DNA from: JBBSEZ01 sp038239195
GTDB taxonomy: Bacteria; Planctomycetota; Planctomycetia; Gemmatales; Gemmataceae
Direction of reading: 5' to 3'
Assembly (NCBI GenBank): GCA_038239195.1
Contig: JBBSEZ010000008.1
Span: forward strand, 1 to 61,605
DNA: 61,605 bases
Part shown: piece after piece, positions 33,855 to 41,313 of the stretch
How the letters are laid out: every line of letters starts with the position of its first letter
How positions within the stretch are numbered: position 1 is the stretch's first letter
The notes under the pieces: generated by a model
Databases searched by the model: none
What the model saw: the letters and a program-made list of their open reading frames with translations, nothing else
Told to the model about the DNA's origin: nothing
Translations under genes and position numbers: made by a program

Positions 33855-34262
33855 ATGCGACTCCCTCCGTCCGAACAAGACCTCGGCGTGCCGAACATGA
33901 TGCCGTTGATCGACGTGGTCTTCTTGCTCCTGATCTTCTTTCTCATGGCGAGCCGCTTCGAGCAGGAGGAGAGGGAGCTCAAGGTGGCGCTGCCCGAGGT
34001 CGCCGAGGCCCAGCCCCTGGCCACGACGCAGGAGCTCGTCATCAACATCACCCCGGAGGGGAAGTACGTCGTCGCGCAGAAGGAGCACAGCGAAGAGCAG
34101 CTCGCGGCCCTGCTGGTGCAGACAGCCCGGAACAACCCTCACCAGTCGGTCCTGATCCGGGGCGATGGCCGGGCCGCCTGGAAGTACGGCGTCCGCGTGA
34201 TGGGGCTGTGCAACAAGGCGAAGATCGACAACTACCGGGTCGCCGCGATTCAGGAAAAATAG
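33855..34262 (+). CDS. exbD: ExbD/TolR family protein
   Basis: The protein has 135 residues, full length. The N-terminal membrane helix contains the conserved proton-carrying Asp (PNMMPLIDVVFLLLIFFLMAS, Asp near 20). The C-terminal periplasmic domain has ELVINITPEGKYV and LIRGDGRAAWKYGVRVMG, typical of ExbD. It partners ExbB directly upstream. The start is the ATG at 33855. It is followed 60 bases later by the toroid-domain membrane protein, probably in the same operon. Confidence 0.92.
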   Translation: MRLPPSEQDLGVPNMMPLIDVVFLLLIFFLMASRFEQEERELKVALPEVAEAQPLATTQELVINITPEGKYVVAQKEHSEEQLAALLVQTARNNPHQSVLIRGDGRAAWKYGVRVMGLCNKAKIDNYRVAAIQEK

Positions 34263-34321
34263 CCCAACCGAGGAGCCACGACGCGAAGCGGAGCGCGTCC
34301 GCCGCCCAAGGAGTGACAACC

Positions 34322-36658
34322 GTGAGCACGAGCCCCCCCCTCCCTCGCGATGACCGGGCCGTCCTGCGACGAATCCTCGCCTCCTGGTACGCGCCCGCCC
34401 TCCTCGGCCTGCTCCTGGTGATCGGCATGGCCGCGTGGGCGATGCCCGTTCCGGTCGAGCACGTCGTCACGCGCGCCGACACCGGCCAGCTCCAGAGCGT
34501 GACGACCTGGGACACAAGCCGCTGGCAGGCCATCTCGGCGTTCGGGTGGCAGGCGCTGGCGTTCGTCCTCGCGTTCGCGGCCGTGCTGGGCGTCGCGTGG
34601 GCCGGCCGCGGGTGGGTCGTCGCCAGGGCCTCGGCGGCGCGGTTCTTCGCCGCCAGCCTGCTCGCCCACAGCCTGCTGATGCTCTCGCTGGGGGCCGTGC
34701 CCCTGGCCCGCGCGGTCGTCGAGCACGCGGAGACCATCCGGGTCGGCCAGGCCGCTCGGCTGGCCGACGACGAACCGAGGCCGGCCCGTCCTGACGAACG
34801 TCCCGCCTACGAAAAAGTGGAGGCCCCGCAGGCGGAGAACGTGACTACGCCCCCCCTCGTTCGCCAGCCCCCAGCCCCTGTCCACGTGCCGGACGACACG
34901 GACCCGCTCCTGCCCACCATCCCCCTGCACGCCGTCCGCAGCCTCCCGCCAGAGCGGGTGCTGTTCGTGCCTGCGCGAGAGCCGGAGATCGTCCGCCGGC
35001 CGCTGGAGATCGAGCGCCGCGCAGTCCGCCACGCCCTGAAGCCTGCCGAAATCGCGCTCGAGGCGCCGGAGCTGCCCCCGCCCGAAGCCATGCCCCGAGA
35101 GAGGCCCGTCGCGGGCCGCCCGGTCGTCCTGGCGCGCCAGGAGGCGGTCCCTCCGGTCCCGGGCGGGACGGAGCCTCTCCGCCTTCCGGAGTTGAAGCGG
35201 CCCCGCCCGGCCGACCTCCGCCCGGAAGGGGCCGATCGGCCCCGGATGCGCGAGGTGGAAAAGCCACCTGCCGCGCTGACCGGGCGCCGGCAGCCGGGCC
35301 CTGTCGCCCTGGTGGCGCCCCGCGAGCCCAACGCGGACCTGAAGCCCGAAGCGCTGCCGGCGGACGGGCCCCCGAGGGCCGGCGGGACGCTGCCCAGGCT
35401 CGTCCCGCCGCAGTTCCCCGGTCGAACGCCGGAAGAGAAGACCGGGCCACGCCTGCCGTTGCGACAACCGGCCAAGGTTCCCCTTCCGAGCCCCAAGCGG
35501 TTCGCCGCGACGCCGACCTTCAAGCCCGTGACCGACCGCCTGCCGCGCATGTCTGCCCGCGCCGACCGGGCCGTCGAGGTCGAGGACAAGGTCGTCGCGC
35601 AGGCGCCGCTCGTCCTCCGGCAGAAGGAGGAGCGGGAGCGCTCCGTGGCGCGGTATGGCGGCACCAAAGCGTCGGAGGCGGCGGTGGAGCGCGGCCTCGA
35701 CTGGCTGGCGGCCCATCAAAGCGCCGACGGCAGTTGGAGCCTGAACCAGTTCCACGCCAACTGCAAGCACCCGCGCTGCGCCGACGCGGGCTCGGTGAAT
35801 TCGGCGCCGGCCGGGACCGGCCTGGCGCTGTTGCCCTTCCTCGGCGCCGGGCACACGAACGCGGCGGGCAAGCACAAGCAGACGGTGGCGCGGGCGCTGC
35901 ACTGGCTCGTGACGCAGCAGCGGCCGGACGGCTCCTGGCTGGCCCGGGAAGACGGCCGGCCGATGTACGGCCACGCCATGGCGTCGATCGCGCTGTGCGA
36001 GGCCTACGGCATGACCCGGGACGCGAAGTTGCGCGGGCCGGCCCAGAAGGCGCTCGACTACATCGTCAAGGCCCAGCACGGCCCCACCGGCGGGTGGCGC
36101 TACAAGCCCAACGAGCCGGCCGACACGTCGGTCGTCGGCTGGCAGTTGATGGCCCTCAAGAGCGGCGAGATGGCCGGGCTGTCGGTGCCGCCCAAGGCGT
36201 TCGACGGGATCAAACGCTGGCTGGCGTCAGTGGAGGCGAACCGCCCGGTGGGCGGCCTGTTCGGCTACCAATCGGCGTCGCCGACCCCGGCGATGACGGC
36301 CCAGGGCCTCCTGTGTCTCCAGTACCTGGGCGCCCGCCGGGACGACCCGCGCATGCGCGCCGGCACCGACTATCTGCTCAAGCACCTCCCCCGGCAAGGT
36401 GCCGAATCGTCCTACTACTGGTATCACGCCACGCAGGTGATGTACCACGTGCAGGGCAAGCACTGGCAGGCCTGGAACGACAAGCTGCGCGACCAGCTCG
36501 TGTCCACGCAGGAGGCGCGCGGAGCGCTGGCGGGGAGCTGGAAGCCGATCGACGGCCGCGAGAAGCCCGGCGGCAGGCTCTACGCGACGGCGCTGCGGCT
36601 GCTGATGCTCGAGGTCTACTACCGGCACCTGCCGCTGTATCAGCAACTGGAAAAATGA
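34322..36658 (+). CDS. Membrane protein with C-terminal prenyltransferase/squalene-oxidase-type toroid
   Basis: The protein has 778 residues from a GTG start with AAGGAG seven bases upstream. Three membrane helices lie in the first ~150 residues (ALLGLLLVIGMAAWAMPV, ALAFVLAFAAVLGVAWAG, AASLLAHSLLMLSLGAVPLA). A long proline/arginine-rich, probably disordered linker follows (~150-430). The C-terminal part (~440-778) is an alpha/alpha toroid with QW-like repeats: LDWLAAHQSADGSWSL, LHWLVTQQRPDGSWLA, ALDYIVKAQHGPTGGWRY and YLLKHLP. It lacks the DxDD of squalene cyclases, so enzyme function is doubtful. Its position after ExbB/ExbD suggests that it is the energised envelope partner (TonB- or TolA-like role); that is inference. 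Confidence 0.82.
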   Translation: MSTSPPLPRDDRAVLRRILASWYAPALLGLLLVIGMAAWAMPVPVEHVVTRADTGQLQSVTTWDTSRWQAISAFGWQALAFVLAFAAVLGVAWAGRGWVVARASAARFFAASLLAHSLLMLSLGAVPLARAVVEHAETIRVGQAARLADDEPRPARPDERPAYEKVEAPQAENVTTPPLVRQPPAPVHVPDDTDPLLPTIPLHAVRSLPPERVLFVPAREPEIVRRPLEIERRAVRHALKPAEIALEAPELPPPEAMPRERPVAGRPVVLARQEAVPPVPGGTEPLRLPELKRPRPADLRPEGADRPRMREVEKPPAALTGRRQPGPVALVAPREPNADLKPEALPADGPPRAGGTLPRLVPPQFPGRTPEEKTGPRLPLRQPAKVPLPSPKRFAATPTFKPVTDRLPRMSARADRAVEVEDKVVAQAPLVLRQKEERERSVARYGGTKASEAAVERGLDWLAAHQSADGSWSLNQFHANCKHPRCADAGSVNSAPAGTGLALLPFLGAGHTNAAGKHKQTVARALHWLVTQQRPDGSWLAREDGRPMYGHAMASIALCEAYGMTRDAKLRGPAQKALDYIVKAQHGPTGGWRYKPNEPADTSVVGWQLMALKSGEMAGLSVPPKAFDGIKRWLASVEANRPVGGLFGYQSASPTPAMTAQGLLCLQYLGARRDDPRMRAGTDYLLKHLPRQGAESSYYWYHATQVMYHVQGKHWQAWNDKLRDQLVSTQEARGALAGSWKPIDGREKPGGRLYATALRLLMLEVYYRHLPLYQQLEK

Positions 36659-36862
36659 TGGCAGCGCCATCCGAGAAGTGGTCGAGGGCGTCCAGGAGAC
36701 GCGAGCCGCCCGGCCCTTTCTCCCCGCATACTCGCTATCTGGCAAGATCGGCACCCTCGCCGCATCCACGTCATGGCACCGCCCGTTGCCGAGAGCGACC
36801 TCCGTTTCCCTCGACGCAAGAGCGTGTCCGGTTCCGGATCCCCGATGGCGCAAGAGGGAATT

Positions 36863-36895
36863 TGGCAACGACTTGCATGGCTGGAGCAACCCGCC
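36863..36895. repeat. Short two-part repeat, copy 1
   Basis: TGGCAACGACTTGC, eight non-conserved bases, then AGCAACCCGCC. The same arrangement with the same eight-base gap occurs at 48728-48760. On the minus strand it can form TTGC/GCAA pairs around the variable centre. Confidence 0.45.
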
Positions 36896-36959
36896 CCCGT
36901 CGCCCGCTGCCGACCGCGTGACTCGGTGGTTCGTGGGGCCGCCTTCACGACGTCGCAGG

Positions 36960-37264
36960 CAGCCGATCCCCACGCGCCTTTTCGCTGCGTCGCCGGCCCA
37001 CGGGGAACGTGGAAGACGTTTTCGCCCTTTCCCTCTCCCCAGACGGGCGGACCTTGCTTTGCGGTGTTCCCCGGCCCTCCCGACACCAGCAGCGGGGCGG
37101 AGGCCCCCGCGGCGCTTGCGCGAGTTTCGGGCGCTGGGGCTGCTCGAAAGCCTGGGCACGGCGCCGGCCCGGCGCCTGGTTGCGGGGCTGGCCCGAGGGG
37201 CCGAGGGAGCCTATTCGCGGAGGAGGCCCGCGCGTGCCTGGAGCGCATGGAGGCATCGAAGTGA
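36960..37264 (+). pseudogene. Decayed WD40/HEAT protein remnant
   Basis: Near 37009 one frame reads NVEDVFALSLSPDGRTLLCG, a WD40 blade. About 100 bases on, another frame reads LREFRALGLLESLGTAPARRLVAGLA. A third finishes AEEARACLERMEASK with a stop at 37264. The last two match the end of the intact downstream protein (LREVRAVWVLEHLGAARARRLLGRLA, then QEAKAALERLD). The middle of the gene is missing and the frame is broken at least twice, so it is a degraded paralogue of the 37378 gene. The rest of the 36659-36960 gap holds only the short repeat and no gene. Confidence 0.6.
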
Positions 37265-37377
37265 GGTTCGCCTCGCGCAACTCGAGGCCAATCCTTCTCC
37301 GGACTGGACCGCCACCACGCAGCGGGTTACCTTGAGCAAGCCTCACGCGCACGGTTGTTTCATCCGGAGGGGCGCCA

Positions 37378-39342
37378 GTGACCGCAATCCGCCGCAGCCT
37401 GGTCGTGCTCGCCTGCCTGCCGCTTGTGCTGGCACTCGGGACGAGCGGCCACGGCGCCGCGCCGCCAGCGAGACCAGCCCGCGTCGATCGCTACGGCCCC
37501 CCGCCAGGCGCCGTCGCCCGGCTGGGCACCGCGCGCCTCTGTCCGGGCGCCCCCACCGAAGCGCTCGCCTTCTCCCCCGACGGGCGGGCGCTGGTCTGCG
37601 CCGGCCGGGACGGTGCCGTGTCGTGGTGGGACGCCGCCGATGGCCGGGAGCGCGGGCGCTTCCGGGTGCCCGCGCGTTCCCCGAGGGCGGTTTCGGCCGA
37701 CGGCAGGCTGCTGGCCGGGGCGGACAACCGCGTGCCCCCCGCGGCGGCCCGCATGTCGTGGGAGGCGCCGCGCGACCGGCCGGCGGACAACCGCATCGGC
37801 CTGTGGGACGCGGCGAGCGGCAAGTTCGTGCGCTGGCTCGTCGGCCACGGGGACACCGTCCGCGACCTGGCCCTGTCGCCGGACGGCCGGCGCCTGGTCT
37901 CCGCCGGCGCCGACGACGCCCTGCGCGCCTGGGACGTGGCGAGTGGTAAGGATCTTCGACACTGGGCGCTGCCGGCCCGGCAGCGGTCGCGCGCGCTCGC
38001 CATCAGCCCGGACGGCAAGACGGTGCCGGGCAAAACGATCCGGCTGCATGACGTTCGCACCGGGAAATTGTTGCGGCAGTTGAGCGGCCACGAGAAGCGT
38101 GTGGACGAACTGGCCTTCGCGCCCGAGGGTAGGGCGTTGGCTTCGAGAGACGAGAGAGGGGCCGTGCGCGTGTGGGACGTGTCCACGGCCAAGATCCTGT
38201 GCGCGATCACGCCGAGGAAGGAGATCAACGCAATAAGCTGGCTCGCCTTCGCGCCAGACGGGCGGGCGCTCGCGACAGGGGACCGGGGGCCGCACGCCCG
38301 ACTGTGGGGCCTGCCTGGGGGCGAAGACCTCGGGGGGCTGGGCGGCGACGGCTCCCTCTGGAGCAAGGAGGGGCGCGGGTGGTGCGTTCGATGCGCGAGC
38401 TTCGCGCCGGACGGCAAGAGGCTGTTTACGGTCGGGGAGGGGTTCTTTGCCGTTGGGGGGTCGGGGTCGGGGCTCCAGGTCTGGGACGTGGCGAGGCGGG
38501 CGGAAGGGGCGCGGTTCCCTCCCGATGCGCGGGAGGCACTCGAAGGCCGCGGGCCGACCGGGCCGCGGGCCGTGTCGCCGGACGGCCGATTCCTCGTCCG
38601 AGGCAGCGGCCGATTCCGGGAGATGCCCTTCGGGACCGTGCTGGTCCTGGAGCCTTCGCTGGAAGCGCTCTACCTGCACGAGACGGCCAGCGGGGAGGTG
38701 GTGTATCGCTTCCCCCGAGGGCTTTCCACGGTGGCCTTCGCCCCCGACGGGAGGACGGTGGCGACGGGCTGCGATGACGACGGCTCGATCCTGATCTGGG
38801 ACCTGCGGCGGTTGTACCACGCCCCGCCAGGTGCGCGGGGCAGCGAAGCGCACTCGTGGGCGAACCTGGCCGACCGGGACGCGGCGCGGGCGCACGCGGC
38901 GGCGTGCCGGCTGGCCTCGGACGAGAAGGCCGCGCTGACGCTCCTGGAAGCGCACCTGCGGCCGGCGCCGGTCGTCGGGCGCGCCCGGCTCGGCCGACTG
39001 GTGAAGGGGCTGGGGAGCGACGAACTGGCCGTTCGCTTGGGCGCCGAGGTCGCGCTGGCCGAGGCGGGCGAGGCGGCGCGGCCGGCGCTGGCGGGGGCCG
39101 TGCGGGGGGCGGATTGCATCGAGGATCGGCTGCGGGTCAAGCGGCTCCTGCGGGGACTGCATACGCGGTCGCCGGGGCGGCTGCGCGAGGTGCGGGCCGT
39201 GTGGGTGCTGGAGCACTTGGGGGCGGCGCGGGCGCGGCGGCTGCTCGGCCGATTGGCGGGCGGGCACACCGCGGCGTTGCTGACGCAGGAGGCGAAAGCG
39301 GCGCTGGAGCGGTTGGATAGGAGGCCGGGCGCGAAGCGTTGA
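37378..39342 (+). CDS. Secreted WD40-repeat protein with helical C-terminal domain
   Basis: The protein has 654 residues. GGAGGGG precedes the GTG start, then a signal peptide (LVVLACLPLVLALGTSGHGA). The order VDRYGPPPGAVARLGTARL is the usual entry of the Gemmata-type WD40 family. Blades follow (ALAFSPDGRALVCAG, DLALSPDGRRLVSAG, ELAFAPEGRALASR, TVAFAPDGRTVATG). Residues ~490-650 are helical with HEAT-like repeats (LGAEVALAEAGEAARPAL, RAVWVLEHLGAARARRLL). The function is unknown, probably a binding scaffold. A decayed paralogue lies directly upstream. Confidence 0.82.
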   Translation: MTAIRRSLVVLACLPLVLALGTSGHGAAPPARPARVDRYGPPPGAVARLGTARLCPGAPTEALAFSPDGRALVCAGRDGAVSWWDAADGRERGRFRVPARSPRAVSADGRLLAGADNRVPPAAARMSWEAPRDRPADNRIGLWDAASGKFVRWLVGHGDTVRDLALSPDGRRLVSAGADDALRAWDVASGKDLRHWALPARQRSRALAISPDGKTVPGKTIRLHDVRTGKLLRQLSGHEKRVDELAFAPEGRALASRDERGAVRVWDVSTAKILCAITPRKEINAISWLAFAPDGRALATGDRGPHARLWGLPGGEDLGGLGGDGSLWSKEGRGWCVRCASFAPDGKRLFTVGEGFFAVGGSGSGLQVWDVARRAEGARFPPDAREALEGRGPTGPRAVSPDGRFLVRGSGRFREMPFGTVLVLEPSLEALYLHETASGEVVYRFPRGLSTVAFAPDGRTVATGCDDDGSILIWDLRRLYHAPPGARGSEAHSWANLADRDAARAHAAACRLASDEKAALTLLEAHLRPAPVVGRARLGRLVKGLGSDELAVRLGAEVALAEAGEAARPALAGAVRGADCIEDRLRVKRLLRGLHTRSPGRLREVRAVWVLEHLGAARARRLLGRLAGGHTAALLTQEAKAALERLDRRPGAKR

Positions 39343-39430
39343 CCGTTTCGCGGCCTGCCCCCTGCGGCTCGTTGCCAGGCGATGCAGCACTGCCGAGAGG
39401 GCGGGATCGAGCCCGGTCGGTTCGGTCTCG

Positions 39431-39459
39431 TTGAGCCGTGCCCGAACTTCGGATACAAT
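39431..39459 (+). promoter_or_regulatory. Promoter upstream of the zinc-ribbon/nucleotidyltransferase-like pair
   Basis: TTGAGC (39431-39436), a 17-base spacer and TACAAT (39454-39459) form one of the best sigma-70-type promoters in the window. Transcription would begin near 39466, so the first gene should start around 39494-39500 rather than at 39590. That matters for the interpretation of its broken N-terminus. Confidence 0.55.
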
Positions 39460-39589
39460 TTCTACAAAGCACCCAGGACACAGGAATCGAGCCATGCGAA
39501 TGTGAATCACCGTCAGGCCGACGGGGGGACGGGCGGACGACCTCCGCATCGCGGCCGACCTTCGCCGCGACCTGTGGGCCCATTCACCC

Positions 39590-40006
39590 GTGGAAATCGA
39601 CCCGGACAGCCCGTTGCAAGGCACGCACCGCGACGAGCAGGGCCAGGCCTACTTCGAGTTCTCGACGCAATTTCCGGACGAGGTTGCCAGGGTGTTGCGG
39701 GAGCATGGCTACGACGGCCGCGTCGAGGCGAGGGAGGCCCACGAGGCACTGGGACAGGCGTGCCAGAACTGCGGCAACGTCGCTGGGCCGACCCTGCCGC
39801 CGGTCTGCCCGAACTGCGGGGTCCGGGACATCTCCCCCTGCCCGGTCTGCTGCCACGAAGTTCCCCGGCAGCTCTACACGCGAATCGCGGGCGACCTGTT
39901 CCGTTGCCCCCGCTGCCACAACCGGGTTCGCCTTCGCTTCAACGAGCCGATGTTCGTCGCCGAGGGCCAGTACAACCAGCCCCTGGTCGTGGTCGATGGG
40001 ATGTAG
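39590..40006 (+). CDS. Zinc-ribbon protein, N-terminus possibly interrupted
   Basis: From the GTG at 39590 the protein has 138 residues, with zinc-ribbon knuckles CQNCGN, CPNCGV, CPVCC and CPRCHN. It is acidic at the start (EIDPDSPLQGTHRDEQG). The same frame is protein-like further upstream, back to 39506 (DDLRIAADLRRDLWAHS), and is then blocked by a TGA at 39503. The sequence ATGCGAATGTGAATCACC looks as if ATGCGAATCACC had gained six bases (GAATGT before GAAT), which would create the stop. The true start is therefore uncertain. It precedes the nucleotidyltransferase-like gene by six bases and is likely co-transcribed. I do not recognise the family. Confidence 0.55.
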   Translation: MEIDPDSPLQGTHRDEQGQAYFEFSTQFPDEVARVLREHGYDGRVEAREAHEALGQACQNCGNVAGPTLPPVCPNCGVRDISPCPVCCHEVPRQLYTRIAGDLFRCPRCHNRVRLRFNEPMFVAEGQYNQPLVVVDGM

Positions 40007-40012
40007 CCCCCC

Positions 40013-40747
40013 ATGAAGTTCGACGAGCAAGGACACATCCTCTGGGCGCCGAAGGGACTGTACCAGATGGTGCTGGAGAGCCCTCGGCGGCTGGTCAACG
40101 GCTACCTGATGGTTGGGACGCCCTGCCCGTTCGCGGAATACGCGCACTATTGCGACTTCATCGAGGCCTTGGCGGAGCGGACCGGGATTCACCCGAAGAA
40201 CCTCTACCTGCGCGGGAGTTGTCAGATCGGCTTCAGCATCGCCCCACGGGACAAGGTCTGGACTGCCATGTCGGACTCGTCCGACCTCGACCTGGCAATC
40301 GTGGACCGTCCGTACTTCGAGCGCTTCGACGAGGAGGTCCGCCGGTGGGAGGAAAGGAGCCCGGCGGAGTTCCTCCAGGGGGGAGCGTCGGAGGCGTTCT
40401 TCGACCGACAGCGCGACCGGCAGTTCAACTGCTGCCGCGACGACGGGCTTCCGTCGGTGGTGTGCGTTCACCACCGCGACACGATGGCGACCGTCTCCGG
40501 GATGCGACACTGCGGCCGCAAGCGCCGGTTGAGCGCCTTCATCTACCCGGACTGGCACTCGGCGCGGCGGCGCTACGAGAACGACTTGCGTCTTCTGCGC
40601 GAGGGCATCGAGGCCGGGCGACTGAGCCCGCCGGGCGATGTCCCTTTCCCCGCGAGGTCGTGGCGGCCCACGGCCACGCCGGCGCCGCAGCCTGGTAGCG
40701 GAGGCGCAACGCCGAAAGGGGCTGCCGATCCTCCGGCAGAAGGCTGA
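40013..40747 (+). CDS. Nucleotidyltransferase-like protein
   Basis: The protein has 244 residues. It shows the Pol-beta-type nucleotidyltransferase signature: YLRGSCQIGFS (GS motif, about residues 65-75), followed about 20 residues later by SDSSDLDLAIVD with the DxD metal pair. The rest has no known effector motif. A CD-NTase or antitoxin-type nucleotidyltransferase is possible but not shown. The C-terminal ~45 residues are low-complexity (Pro/Ala) and may be translated but unstructured. It pairs with the upstream zinc-ribbon gene. Nucleotidyltransferase plus zinc-ribbon pairs can be toxin-antitoxin or defence modules, so the pair deserves a check. Confidence 0.6.
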   Translation: MKFDEQGHILWAPKGLYQMVLESPRRLVNGYLMVGTPCPFAEYAHYCDFIEALAERTGIHPKNLYLRGSCQIGFSIAPRDKVWTAMSDSSDLDLAIVDRPYFERFDEEVRRWEERSPAEFLQGGASEAFFDRQRDRQFNCCRDDGLPSVVCVHHRDTMATVSGMRHCGRKRRLSAFIYPDWHSARRRYENDLRLLREGIEAGRLSPPGDVPFPARSWRPTATPAPQPGSGGATPKGAADPPAEG

Positions 40748-41313
40748 CGCTCTCGACCGTGGGAAACACTCTCCGTCTCAGTCGCCTGACCGGGCGCGAA
40801 CTTCCGCCGGCCCTCCCCCACCACCGCGACCGGCCCTTGCCGAGAGCCAGCCACCCTCAGCGAGAAGCCAGTCCCCCCAGCCCGCGGACGTCCACCTCCA
40901 CCCCAAAATCGCGGATCGCGAACACCGACGCCCGAACTTGAACGAGCGCTCTTTGAGGACCTCGAGCAGCAGCTTTTCCGACTCGGACATGGCCCTCTCC
41001 TCTGCTCGCCTGGGTTCTCGATCGCCTGGGAAGGCGCCGGCAGACTGTTCCATCGACTTCCGAACCGGCATTCTATGCGAACGTTCCGTTCGGGGTCAGC
41101 GCTTGTCCGAGGCGCGTGCGTGAATTTGGATACTTCTGGTTCATCCCCGCCCCCTATCCGGTCGGCCGCAATCCCCGGGGCGCGTGCGCTCCTTCCCGGG
41201 CCATCTCGGGGGCGAGGGCCTCCTGCCGTGCCTGCTGGGGCTGACCAAGGGGCGTCGAGACGGGCGAGCGGCGGACAACGTGGGCCCGGAGGGCACCCCA
41301 ATCAGTTCCACGC
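40748..41313. other. Intergenic region with a possible small gene remnant
   Basis: On the minus strand an ATG at 40990, with GGAGAGGG upstream, opens MSESEKLLLEVLKERSFKFG and then runs into low-complexity sequence to 40778. A second frame over the same stretch reads FAIRDFGVEVDVRGLGG, suggesting a frameshifted gene start. Otherwise I see no gene. The sequence next to 41313 is the 3' side of the kinase gene. Confidence 0.3.

Noticed and set aside
36678..37949. A 423-residue plus-strand frame across the WD40 gap
   Set aside because: It joins the decayed remnant with a shadow of the WD40 gene and has no consistent domain.
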